64,000 bases of DNA from Streptomyces zingiberis (GTDB lineage: Bacteria > Actinomycetota > Actinomycetes > Streptomycetales > Streptomycetaceae), in the NCBI RefSeq assembly GCF_012034935.1, contig NZ_JAATEN010000021.1, forward strand, positions 1 through 64,000, written 5' to 3'. This document shows positions 49,781 to 58,096 of this stretch, in pieces. The notes below the pieces were generated by a model, which worked only from the letters and a program-made list of their open reading frames with translations, made no database searches and was not told the DNA's origin. The position numbers were made by a program, and so were the translations under genes. Every line of letters starts with the position of its first letter. The first letter of the stretch is position 1.

Positions 49781-50694
49781 CGGCCGCCCGGCGGCCGACG
49801 GTGGAGATGGTGGAGTACACCGATCCGCTCTGCCCGTGGTCCTGGGGGTCCGAGCCGGTCTTCCGGCTGCTGCGCGCGGCGCTGGCCGGCCGGGTGCGCC
49901 GGCGCCGGGTCTACTGCGTCCTGTTCGATCCCGGCGAGGACGATCCTCCGCCCGACCCGGCCGCCGAGACGGCGTGGTACGCCCGGTACGTGGCGGAGGT
50001 CACCGGGCACACCGGCGCGCCCCGGGCGGAGCGGCTGAGCCGGGTCGCGGCGAGTTCCTGGCCGTCCTCCCTCCTCGCCAAGGCGGCCGAGTCGCAGGGG
50101 GAGGAGGTGGCCGACCGGGTGCTGCGCAGGCTGCGGGAGACGGTCTCCGTGCTCGGGGAACCGGCCGACACCCCGGCGTCGGCGGAGGCCGCGGTCGCCG
50201 GTGTGCCCGGGCTGGACCTCGCGCGGCTGTCGGCCGACGCGGCGTCCGGCGCGGTGCTGGAACGGGTGCGCGCCGATCACGCGGAGGCGCGCAGTCCGGT
50301 GCCTGACGTCCTGTCGGTGGCGGGCGGCTCGCCGCATCCGGGCGCCGCCAGGGAGACCCCGGACGGCGGATACCGGTACGCCCTGCCCACGGTGCTCTTC
50401 CGTGGCCCGGGCGGGCACCGCGCGGTGCCGGGCCGCCGAGCGTTCGAGGAGTACGCGGCCGCTCTCGACGCGTTCGGCCCGGGGCTGCTCCGCCGTCCCC
50501 GGCGGCTTCCGGCGGCTGAGGCGCTGCGGCGCCACCGCACGCTGTCCGATCCGGAGCGCCGGCTGCTCACGGAGGGGCGGTGGCCGCCGCCGGGAGCCGT
50601 CCGGCTGGAGACGGGCAACGGTCCCCTGTGGCTGCACCCGGAGGAGGCCGCGGTGCATCCGGCAACCCGGCGACTTCCCTCCTCCGCCCGGTGA
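49777..50694 (+). CDS. DsbA-family (FrnE-like) thioredoxin-fold protein with CPWS active site
   Basis: 305 aa, cytoplasmic (no signal peptide). It starts VEMVEYTDPLCPWSWGSEPV, the typical DsbA/FrnE opening, but the redox motif is CPWS rather than CPWC, so it has one active-site Cys. A helical insertion follows (AAETAWYARYVAEVTGHTGA, SSWPSSLLAKAAESQGEEVA). The cis-Pro loop is probably YRYALPTVLF. The C-terminal 60 residues are an extra helical tail. The GTG start overlaps the Rrf2 stop by 4 bases. With one Cys it may act as a glutathione- or bacillithiol/mycothiol-dependent reductase or isomerase. Confidence 0.78.
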   Translation: MTAARRPTVEMVEYTDPLCPWSWGSEPVFRLLRAALAGRVRRRRVYCVLFDPGEDDPPPDPAAETAWYARYVAEVTGHTGAPRAERLSRVAASSWPSSLLAKAAESQGEEVADRVLRRLRETVSVLGEPADTPASAEAAVAGVPGLDLARLSADAASGAVLERVRADHAEARSPVPDVLSVAGGSPHPGAARETPDGGYRYALPTVLFRGPGGHRAVPGRRAFEEYAAALDAFGPGLLRRPRRLPAAEALRRHRTLSDPERRLLTEGRWPPPGAVRLETGNGPLWLHPEEAAVHPATRRLPSSAR

Positions 50695-50735
50695 AACGCC
50701 ACTGACCAGGGAAGGTGTTCCGTCCCGCCCAATGA

Positions 50736-50783
50736 GACACCGATAGGTGTCCATTGACAGCCGGTGAGAACTGCCCCCAGGAT
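50736..50783 (+). promoter_or_regulatory. Operator dyad and leaderless promoter of the sulfur operon
   Basis: A perfect dyad GACACC (50736-50741) - GATA - GGTGTC (50746-50751) ends two bases before a consensus -35 TTGACA (50754-50759). After 18 bp comes -10 CAGGAT (50778-50783). The ATG of the leader peptide starts 7 nt after the -10. A protein bound to the dyad would touch the -35 region. The Rrf2 regulator gene is 960 bp upstream. Confidence 0.7.
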
Positions 50784-50790
50784 GTCCGGC

Positions 50791-50865
50791 ATGCACACGA
50801 CGCACCCCGGCGTGCTGTGCCGCTACGTGGACCTGCGGCGCACCTGTAGCGCCCTCTGTCGCTGA
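50791..50865 (+). CDS. Cys-rich leader peptide (cysteine-sensing uORF)
   Basis: 24 aa, start ATG at 50791, or 27 aa from the ATG at 50782. It reads HPGVLCRYVDLRRTCSALCR after MHTT: three Cys, two of them among the last three to six residues. This matches the short 'putative leader peptides' found in actinobacteria upstream of sulfur-assimilation and ABC-transporter genes, where ribosome stalling on Cys codons tunes the downstream operon. The promoter puts the RNA 5' end at this ATG, so it is probably leaderless. It is too short for ordinary gene finders. Confidence 0.8.
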   Translation: MHTTHPGVLCRYVDLRRTCSALCR

Positions 50866-51195
50866 CCGGATCTCTCCGGCGGCATCCCCGCGCGGCCGTC
50901 TCCACGCCACAGTGCCCCCGATGGGGCCCGGCGCCCGGCGCCCCCGGCGGATGTGTCCGCTTCTCCGCGCCCTTCCCTCCTCCGTGGCCACCACCGGCCC
51001 GCCCTGAGGGGGTCCGCCGCCACCGGTGACGTCCTCCGGGCCCGGCCCGGTGTGCCCCCTCTCGTCCCCGGCTTTCCGTACCGCCCTGGCCTGCGCACCG
51101 GCCGTCGTAGCCCGGTGGCGCCGTCCGGTGCGCGCCCTCCCCCTGTTCCGAGCCCGTGCCGCTGCTGCGGTCCGTGCTGTCCGAGAAAGACAGAT
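50866..51195 (+). promoter_or_regulatory. 330-nt leader between the leader peptide and the binding-protein gene
   Basis: No gene is supported here. A small hairpin CTGTC (51177-51181) / GACAG (51189-51193) holds the only ribosome-binding-like sequence (GAGAAAG) in its loop, three bases before the ATG of the next gene. Leader-peptide stalling could change access to it. I could not define alternative stems reliably by eye. Confidence 0.4.
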
Positions 51196-52767
51196 ATGGC
51201 AATCATGTCGATGGAAAACCGTCCTCGCCGTGCCCGGCGCCGTCTCCGCACCGCCGGCCGCCGGCCTCACACCGCGCTGGGTGTCGCCCTCGCCGCCGTA
51301 CTCGTCCCCGCCCTCAGCGGCTGCGGGGGTGACGCCGCCTCGGCCGGGACGGCCACCCTGAAGTGGACCTCCTCCTACTTCCCGGCCCACTGGGACCCCG
51401 TCGTCTCCGGCAGCGGCGCCCAGTTCCGCGAACTGGCGCTGGTGTACGCCGCCCTGACCCGCGTCGACGAGAACGGCGAGGCGGTGCCGGACCTCGCGGA
51501 GAGCTGGGATTACAACGACAAGGGCGACGCCGTCACCTTCCACCTCCGCAAGGGGCTGACCTTCAGCGACGGTGAACCGGTCGACGGGGCCGCCGTCAAG
51601 GCGGCCGTCGAACGGGCCAAGGAGCAGAAGGACTCCGCCCTCTTCGGCGACCTCACCTCCATCAAGTCGGTCGAGGCCGACGGGCTCGACGCGACCGTTC
51701 ACCTGACCCAGGTCGACTACCAGATACCCCAGCTCCTCGGCTCGCGCGTGCTGCAGATCGCCAGCCCGAAGGCGGCCGGCTCCCCGGCGGAACTCGACCG
51801 CAACCCGGTCGGCGCGGGCCCGTTCGTCGTCGAGCAACTGGTGCCGGGCACCAAGGCCGTGCTGCGGAAGAACCCCGACTACTGGGACGCGGGGAACATC
51901 CACATCGACGCCGTGGAACTCACCTCGGCACCGGATGCCTCCACCGTCGTCTCCGGACTGCGCACCGGTGTCTACAACTTCGCCGACATCGAGCCCAGCC
52001 AGGCCGCGGCGGCGAAGAAGGCCGGCCTGGACGTCTTCGTCCAGCCGGGGTTCAACGCGGCCAACATCAGCCTCAACGTCAACAAGGCGCCCTTCAAGGA
52101 CGACAGGGTCGTCGACGCCGTCCGGCACGCCGTCAACCGCCAGGAGTTTGTCGACAAACTGACCTTCGGCTACGGGGAGGCCACCGACCAGCCGTTCCCG
52201 AAGGGATACGTGGCCTACGACCCGGAATCCGAGAACGCCTACCCCTACGACCCGGAGAAGTCCCGCGAACTGCTCGCCGAGGCGGGATACCGGCCCGGTG
52301 AACTCAAGCTGAACCTGGTCATCCCCGCCGAGGACCCCCAGGCCGAGATCGTCCAGTCCCAGCTGGGCAAGGCCGGCATCACGGTCACCATCAAGATCGA
52401 CAAGAACTGGGCCACGCCGTTCTTCGCGAAGGACCTGACGTTCTCGCTGTACAGCACCACCGGCCGGGACTCCGCTGCGCAGACGCTCACCGCGCACTTC
52501 GGCCCGGACGGCCCGCTGAACCTCAGCTCGCCCTACCAGCCGGAGGGGTTCGGCAAGGCCGTGGCCGAGGTCCGCCGGACGCCGCTGGACGCACCGGAGT
52601 ACCCCCGGGTGCTCCAGCGCGCCACCCGGGCCGGCCTGGAGAGCAAGGCGCTGGTCTTCACCTACTCCGCGCCCAACCTCATCGCCAAGAGCCCGTCGGT
52701 CTCCGATCTGCCGAAGAACCCGGCCCACATCAACTGGACCGGCGTGACCGTCGACGGTGCCCGATGA
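51196..52767 (+). CDS. ABC importer substrate-binding lipoprotein (SBP_bac_5 family)
   Basis: 523 aa. Twin-Arg-rich N-terminus followed by a lipobox: LAAVLVPALSGCGGDAASA, with Cys as the lipidated residue. The mature part is a peptide/nickel-type (DppA/OppA) binding protein: VPDLAESWDYNDKGDAVTFH, LRKGLTFSDGEPVDGAAVKA, ELDRNPVGAGPFVVEQLVPG, AVNRQEFVDKLTFGYGEATD. It delivers the ligand to the permease pair that follows. Ligand class: peptide, glutathione-like or other polar organosulfur compound (inferred from context). The ATG at 51196 was chosen; ATGs at 51205 and 51211 are alternatives. Confidence 0.9.
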   Translation: MAIMSMENRPRRARRRLRTAGRRPHTALGVALAAVLVPALSGCGGDAASAGTATLKWTSSYFPAHWDPVVSGSGAQFRELALVYAALTRVDENGEAVPDLAESWDYNDKGDAVTFHLRKGLTFSDGEPVDGAAVKAAVERAKEQKDSALFGDLTSIKSVEADGLDATVHLTQVDYQIPQLLGSRVLQIASPKAAGSPAELDRNPVGAGPFVVEQLVPGTKAVLRKNPDYWDAGNIHIDAVELTSAPDASTVVSGLRTGVYNFADIEPSQAAAAKKAGLDVFVQPGFNAANISLNVNKAPFKDDRVVDAVRHAVNRQEFVDKLTFGYGEATDQPFPKGYVAYDPESENAYPYDPEKSRELLAEAGYRPGELKLNLVIPAEDPQAEIVQSQLGKAGITVTIKIDKNWATPFFAKDLTFSLYSTTGRDSAAQTLTAHFGPDGPLNLSSPYQPEGFGKAVAEVRRTPLDAPEYPRVLQRATRAGLESKALVFTYSAPNLIAKSPSVSDLPKNPAHINWTGVTVDGAR

Positions 52768-52807
52768 CCCCCGCCCGCTCCCCGCACCGAGAGGCGGGAG
52801 CCCTCCC

Positions 52808-53836
52808 ATGACCACCACCGAGGCGCCGGTCCGGTCCGTCCACCACCACGGACGGGCCGGGGGGCGGACGTGGCACGGTCCGGCCCGTGCCCTGACGGTC
52901 CTGGCCCGGACGGTCGCGATCTTCGTACCCGTCTTCCTGGCCGCCACTTTCGTGACGTTCGCGCTGCGGTCGCTGAGCGGACTCAGCCCCGCGCGGCTCC
53001 AGCTGGGGGAGCAGGCGACCCCCGAGGCGATCGCGCGGGTGGAGGCCGAGTGGGGACTCGACCGGCCCTTCCTGGTCCAGTACGCCGACTGGTTCGGCGG
53101 TGTCGTCCAGGGGCAGTTCGGCGCGAGCTGGTCCAACGGCGCCGACGTCGCCACCCTCATCGGGCTGGGCCTGGGCGTGAGCCTGTCGGTCGCGGCGCTC
53201 GCGCTGCTGATCGGCGTGACCGTGGGCTTCGTCCTGGGCACGGTGGCCGCGCTGCTGAGGACCAGTGCGGTGGACCGCGCGATCACCGGTTTCGTCACGG
53301 TCGTCTCCGTGATGCCGGCCTTCGTCATCGGCATCGTGCTGGTCTCCGTCTTCGCGGTGGGGCTCGGCCTCTTCCCCTCCGCCGGTTACGTCCCGGCGGA
53401 GCAGGGGATCGGCCGCTGGCTCGCGCACATCACGCTGCCCGCGGTCGCGCTCAGTCTCGACGTCGTCGCCGATGTCGCCCGGCAGTTGCGCACCAGCCTC
53501 ATCGCGGCCTACCACGAGAACTACGTGACCGGCGCGGTGGCGCGCGGGCTCAGCCCACGCCGCGTCTTCTTCGGCCATGTGCTGCGCAACGGCCTGGGAC
53601 CGGCGCTCGCCACGCTCGGCCTGAAGTTCCCCGCCCTGGTCGGGGCCTCGGTGATCACCGAGTGGATCTTCGGCCTGCAGGGGTTCGGCCGGTTCGCCGC
53701 CGCGGCCGCGGAGGTCGGCGACGTCCCCGCCGTGCAGGGCGTCCTCGTGGTGTCGATCGTCCTGGTCGTCACCTTCAACCTGATCGTCAACCTGGTGCTC
53801 GCGCGCGTCACGCCCGCGTCCCAGCGGGGGGTGTGA
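52808..53836 (+). CDS. ABC importer permease (DppB-type)
   Basis: 342 aa, six transmembrane segments. Typical features: TLVLARTVAIFVPVFLAATF-like first helix after a His-rich N-terminus (RSVHHHGRAGGRTWHGPARA), the QLGEQATPEAIARVEAEWGL periplasmic segment, and the EAA loop ENYVTGAVARGLSPRRVFFG that contacts the ATPases. Ends VLARVTPASQRGV. The ATG at 52808 follows GGCGGGAGCCC. A 3-nt gap separates it from the second permease. Confidence 0.92.
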   Translation: MTTTEAPVRSVHHHGRAGGRTWHGPARALTVLARTVAIFVPVFLAATFVTFALRSLSGLSPARLQLGEQATPEAIARVEAEWGLDRPFLVQYADWFGGVVQGQFGASWSNGADVATLIGLGLGVSLSVAALALLIGVTVGFVLGTVAALLRTSAVDRAITGFVTVVSVMPAFVIGIVLVSVFAVGLGLFPSAGYVPAEQGIGRWLAHITLPAVALSLDVVADVARQLRTSLIAAYHENYVTGAVARGLSPRRVFFGHVLRNGLGPALATLGLKFPALVGASVITEWIFGLQGFGRFAAAAAEVGDVPAVQGVLVVSIVLVVTFNLIVNLVLARVTPASQRGV

Positions 53837-53839
53837 ACC

Positions 53840-54721
53840 GTGGTGCGCCGAGTGCTCGCCCTCACGTCCGGCAGGATCGCCGTCGCCGTCCTCGCCGTGA
53901 TCGCCCTGCTCGCCGTCCTCGGTCCGGCGCTCGCGCCGCAGGACCCGCTGGCCACCGGGGACAGCCCGCTCGCCGGCTTCTCGGCCGGGCACTGGCTGGG
54001 AACGGACCACCTCGGCCGGGACGTGTTCAGCCGGCTGCTGGACGGATCCCGCGTCAGCGTGCTCGGCTCCCTCGAAGTGGCGCTGACCGCCCTGGTGGTG
54101 GGGGTGGTCCCGGGGATCCTGTCGGTGTATCTCGGCCGGGCCTTCGAATGGATCACCCTGCGGGTCGTCGACACGCTCGTCGCGCTGCCGTTCCTGCTGT
54201 TCGCCGTCGCCGTCATCGCCCTGCTCGGCAACGGCATCACCCAGGCCATGCTCGTCACCGGGGTTCTCGTCTCGCCGCTGTTCTACCGTGTCTCACGCGC
54301 CGCCACGCTCGTCGTCGCCCGGTCGCCGTACGTGGAGGCCGCCCTCGTCTCGGGCGCCTCGGTGGGCTGGATCGTGCGCCACCACGTCTGGGCCAAGGTG
54401 CTGCCGCCGATCGCCGTCGCGCTCGCCCAGACCATCGGCACCGGCTTCGTCATCGTCTCCAGCCTGACCTTCCTCGGCATCGGCGTGCAGCCACCCGAGC
54501 CCACCTGGGGCGGCCTGCTCGCCTCCGACCTCGGCTACCTCGACCAGCGCCCCTGGGCCCCACTGCTCCCCGCGCTGCTGATCACCGTCACCGTGTGGGC
54601 GTGCAACCTGCTCGCCGACGCGATCCGCGACGTGTCCGGCGAGGCCGGCCGGGCTCTCGCCGACGAGCGCCGGGCCGGCCGGCGCCGGAGTGAACCCACC
54701 CCCGCCGGAGGCACGCGATGA
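53840..54721 (+). CDS. ABC importer permease (DppC-type)
   Basis: 293 aa, six transmembrane segments. DppC hallmarks: LGTDHLGRDVFSRLLDGSRV near residue 55 and the EAA loop SPYVEAALVSGASVGWIVRH. Then FLGIGVQPPEPTWGGLLASD. GTG start at 53840 right after the DppB-type gene; its end overlaps the next ATPase gene (ATGA). It forms the transmembrane channel with the upstream permease. Confidence 0.93.
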   Translation: MVRRVLALTSGRIAVAVLAVIALLAVLGPALAPQDPLATGDSPLAGFSAGHWLGTDHLGRDVFSRLLDGSRVSVLGSLEVALTALVVGVVPGILSVYLGRAFEWITLRVVDTLVALPFLLFAVAVIALLGNGITQAMLVTGVLVSPLFYRVSRAATLVVARSPYVEAALVSGASVGWIVRHHVWAKVLPPIAVALAQTIGTGFVIVSSLTFLGIGVQPPEPTWGGLLASDLGYLDQRPWAPLLPALLITVTVWACNLLADAIRDVSGEAGRALADERRAGRRRSEPTPAGGTR

Positions 54722-55605
54722 CATCCCTGACACCCCTCTCGGAACACCGCCCCGCCGAGGCGCCGCGCACGGAGCCGTCCGGCGACCGGGGAGCGCCGGT
54801 GCTCTCCCTCCGGGACCTGCGCATCACCGACCGGGTGACCGGGCGGGACACCGTCCACGGCGTCGACTTCACCCTCGCCGCCGGCGAGACCCTCGGCATC
54901 GTCGGGGAGTCGGGCAGCGGCAAAACCCTCACCTGCCGCGCGGCCCTGGGCATCCTGCCGCCGCGCTTCGAGGTGACCGGCGGCTCCGTCGAGATCGCCG
55001 GTACCGACATCACGACCCTGACGCCCCGCGCCTGGACGGAGCTGCGCGCCTCCACCATCAGCGCCGTCTTCCAGGACCCGGCCTCCTACCTCAATCCCTC
55101 GATCCGGGTGGGAGCCCAGATCGCCGAGGTGCTCCGGGTCAAGAAGGGGCTGAAGAGGAGGGAGGCGCGCGACGGGGCCGTCGAACTCCTGGCCGCCGTG
55201 CATCTGCGGGACCCCGAACTCGTCCACGGCCAGTACCCCTACGAGCTGTCCGGCGGCATGCTCCAGCGGGTCCTGATCGCCACCGCGATCGCCGCCGGTC
55301 CCCGGATCCTCATCGCCGACGAGGCCACCACGGCCCTCGACGTCACCGTGCAGGCCGAGATCCTCGACCTGCTCGCCGAACTGCGGGACCGCACCGGCAT
55401 GGCGCTCGTCGTGGTCTCCCACGATCTCGCCGTCGTCGCCCAGCTGTGCGACCAGGTCCTCGTCCTGCGGCGGGGAGAAGTGGTCGAACAGGGGCCCACC
55501 GCGCGGGTGCTTCACCACCCGCGACACACGTACACCCGTCTGCTCGTCACCGAGCACGAAGAGTATGGCCTGGAGAAGTTCCTGCGGCCCGAGGAGGACG
55601 CGTGA
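54718..55605 (+). CDS. ABC importer ATPase (DppD-type)
   Basis: 295 aa. Walker A GIVGESGSGKTLTCRAALGI, Q-loop VFQDPASYLNPSIRVG, signature YELSGGMLQRVLIATAIAAG, Walker B ILIADEATTALDVTVQ and switch His VVSHDLAVVAQLCD. The C-terminal oligopeptide-type tail PRHTYTRLLVTEHEE is present but short, and the Fe-S cysteines found in some OppD/DppD proteins are absent. Coupled to the permease gene upstream and to the second ATPase gene downstream (GTGA). Confidence 0.93.
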   Translation: MTSLTPLSEHRPAEAPRTEPSGDRGAPVLSLRDLRITDRVTGRDTVHGVDFTLAAGETLGIVGESGSGKTLTCRAALGILPPRFEVTGGSVEIAGTDITTLTPRAWTELRASTISAVFQDPASYLNPSIRVGAQIAEVLRVKKGLKRREARDGAVELLAAVHLRDPELVHGQYPYELSGGMLQRVLIATAIAAGPRILIADEATTALDVTVQAEILDLLAELRDRTGMALVVVSHDLAVVAQLCDQVLVLRRGEVVEQGPTARVLHHPRHTYTRLLVTEHEEYGLEKFLRPEEDA

Positions 55606-56510
55606 CCACCGGCAGCCCCACCGACAGCCCGGCCGGCACCCCCGCCGGCGGCCCGGTGCCCCCGGCGGACGTGCCGGGCCGCGCCCCGGCCGTCCCGGTG
55701 CTCGCCGTCACCGGCCTCGACGTCCACCACGGCCGTCGCCGCCGGCGCCGCCCCGTCCTCCACGGGGTCTCCCTCACCGTCGCGCCCGGCGAGACTCTCG
55801 GGCTCATCGGGGAGACCGGCTCGGGCAAGACCACCCTGGCCCGGGCCGTGCTCGGACTGGTCCGCCCCTCCGCCGGCTCCATCACCCTCGCCGGGGAGGA
55901 GGTGAGCACCCACGGCGCCCGCCAGTGGCGCGCCCTGCGGCGGCGCGGCATCGTGCAGTACGTCTTCCAGGACCCGCTGCGCAGTCTCGACCCGGATCTG
56001 ACCGTCGAGCGCTCCCTGGCCGAGCCGCTGCTCGTGGGGGGCGTCCCCCGCGCCGAGGCCGCCACCCGGATCCGGGCCGTCCTGGCCCGTGTCCGGCTGG
56101 AGGAGGACCTGCTCGGCCGGGTGCCGGGGGAGCTCTCCGGCGGTCAGCGCCAGCGGGCCGCCGTGGCCCGCGCGCTGGTCACCGAACCCCGGCTGGTCAT
56201 CCTCGACGAACCCGTCAGCGCCCTGGACTCCGCCCACCGCGTCCAGATCCTGCGGATCCTCAAGGAACTCCGGGCCGCCGGGGTGGCGCTCCTGTTCATC
56301 TCCCACGACCTCGGATCCGTCGCGGGGAGCGCCGACCGCATCGCGGTACTCCACCGCGGCGAACTGGTCGAGAGCGGCACCGCCCGCGACGTCATCACCC
56401 GGCCCCGCCACCCCTACACCCGGCTGCTCGTCGGCTCCGCGCCCACCCTGCGGGGCGCGCCGGCCGACCGCGCCGCGCGTGACGCGCTCCGCGCACTGCT
56501 ACCCGCCTGA
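55602..56510 (+). CDS. ABC importer ATPase (DppF-type)
   Basis: 302 aa from the GTG at 55602, which overlaps the previous stop. Walker A LIGETGSGKTTLARAVLGLV, Q-loop YVFQDPLRSLDPDLTVERS, signature GELSGGQRQRAAVARALVTE, Walker B LVILDEPVSALDSAHRVQ, switch FISHDLGSVAGSADR. C-terminal PRHPYTRLLVGSAP. The first 35 residues are Pro/Gly/Ala low complexity. Completes a five-protein peptide/opine-type importer. Confidence 0.93.
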   Translation: MTTGSPTDSPAGTPAGGPVPPADVPGRAPAVPVLAVTGLDVHHGRRRRRRPVLHGVSLTVAPGETLGLIGETGSGKTTLARAVLGLVRPSAGSITLAGEEVSTHGARQWRALRRRGIVQYVFQDPLRSLDPDLTVERSLAEPLLVGGVPRAEAATRIRAVLARVRLEEDLLGRVPGELSGGQRQRAAVARALVTEPRLVILDEPVSALDSAHRVQILRILKELRAAGVALLFISHDLGSVAGSADRIAVLHRGELVESGTARDVITRPRHPYTRLLVGSAPTLRGAPADRAARDALRALLPA

Positions 56511-56553
56511 ACCCCGAGCGGCACACCGCCACCACCGTCAGGAGAAGAGAACC

Positions 56554-57897
56554 ATGTCGTCCCGCAAGCTCCATCTCGCGCTGCACCCCTACGGCGTCGG
56601 CGGCCCCGGCCAGCACGGCCTGTGGAAGGACCCGCGCGTCGCCAAGAACTCCAGCATCGACATCAACTACTACATCCGGCAGGCGAAGGCGGCCGAACAC
56701 GCCCTGTTCGACGCGCTGTTCATCGTCGACAGCCAGTTCATCAACGCCACCTACCCGGCGCACTACCTCAACCGCCTCGAACCGCTCACCCTGCTGTCGG
56801 CCGTCGCCACCCACACCCGTCACCTGGGCCTGGTCGGCACGGCGAGTTCCACCTACAACTCGCCGTTCAACCTCGCCCGCCGCTTCGCCTCGCTGGACCA
56901 CATCAGCGGGGGACGGGCCGGCTGGAACGTCGTCACCAGCTTCGACACCGGCACCGCGAAGAACTTCGGCCTCGACGAGCACCTCGACTACGCGACGCGC
57001 TACGGCCGCGCCCTGGAGTTCGTCGAGGTGGCCCGCGGCCTGTGGGACTCCTACGAGGACGACGCCTTCCCGGCGGATGCCGAGCGGGGGATCTTCCTCG
57101 ACCCGGACAGGCTGCACGAGTTGCGCCACGAGGGTGAGCACTTCACCGTCGCCGGTCCGCTCAACATCTCCCGCTCGCCGCAGGGGCAGCCGGTGATCTT
57201 CCAGGCCGGGGTCTCCGAGGAGGGCCGGGACCTCGCCGCCCGGGTCGCGGAGGGAATCTACGCCCCCGGTGGATCCCTGGAGCAGGCCCAGGAGTACTAC
57301 GCCGACATCAAGAGGCGCACCGCCGCCCACGGCCGCGACCCCGACCACATCAAGATCTTCATCCATGGCGGCCCGGTCGTCGCCGCGACGGACGAGGCGG
57401 CCCGGCGCAGGGAGCGCGAGATCCACGAGGAGGACAACGACCTCGGGCGCAACCTCGCCCTCCTCGGCCGTTCGTTCGGCGCCTACGACTTCAGCCGTCA
57501 CGATCTGGACGCCCCGTTCCCCGACGTGGCCCACCTCGCGGAGAAGGGAGGACGGACCGCCGCTGCCAAGATCGTCGAGCGGGCCGCCGCCGAGAGGCTG
57601 ACGCTCCGCCAGGTCGCGGAGACGGTCGGCGCCTTCCGCCGCTCACCGTTCGTGGGATCGCCGGACACGGTGACGGACGCGATCGAACGGTGGTTCCACG
57701 CCGGGGCCTTCGACGGCATCAATCTGGCCTTCCGTACCGACGAGGAGCTGGAACTCTTCGTCGAGGGGGTCGTTCCGCGCCTCCAGAAACGCGGATTGTT
57801 CCGCACCGCGTACGAGGCCGACACCCTGCGCGGCCATCTCGGGCTGCCGGTTCCGGTCAACCGCCACACCCGTGAGCGGCAGGCCGCAGGCCGGTGA
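56554..57897 (+). CDS. FMN-dependent luciferase-like monooxygenase (NtaA/SnaA/DszA family)
   Basis: 447 aa. Features of the family: LHLALHPYGVGGPGQHGLWK at the start, DALFIVDSQFINATYPAHYL, LGLVGTASSTYNSPFNLARR, FASLDHISGGRAGWNVVTSF and HFTVAGPLNISRSPQGQPVI followed by FQAGVSEEGRDLAARVAEGI. It needs reduced FMN, which the reductase three genes on would supply. Family members cleave C-S or C-N bonds of organosulfur and chelator compounds; YxeK of Bacillus, acting on S-modified cysteine, belongs here too. The ATG at 56554 follows AGGAGAAGAG. Substrate not known. Confidence 0.88.
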   Translation: MSSRKLHLALHPYGVGGPGQHGLWKDPRVAKNSSIDINYYIRQAKAAEHALFDALFIVDSQFINATYPAHYLNRLEPLTLLSAVATHTRHLGLVGTASSTYNSPFNLARRFASLDHISGGRAGWNVVTSFDTGTAKNFGLDEHLDYATRYGRALEFVEVARGLWDSYEDDAFPADAERGIFLDPDRLHELRHEGEHFTVAGPLNISRSPQGQPVIFQAGVSEEGRDLAARVAEGIYAPGGSLEQAQEYYADIKRRTAAHGRDPDHIKIFIHGGPVVAATDEAARRREREIHEEDNDLGRNLALLGRSFGAYDFSRHDLDAPFPDVAHLAEKGGRTAAAKIVERAAAERLTLRQVAETVGAFRRSPFVGSPDTVTDAIERWFHAGAFDGINLAFRTDEELELFVEGVVPRLQKRGLFRTAYEADTLRGHLGLPVPVNRHTRERQAAGR

Positions 57898-58096
57898 CAG
57901 CCCATCAGCCGTACCACGGGAGGGGACAGCGCCCGATGACCGCGCGGCCGGCACGGCAGCCCGGCTTCCCCTCCAGGCCGCCGGCCACGCACCCCACTCC
58001 GGGATCGGCCACCCCCGTTCCCCACCCACCACCGGGCCGGCCACGGCCGGGCCGCCGCCCGCGCCCGCCGCTCACCCCGGCAGACAGGAGTCCGAT

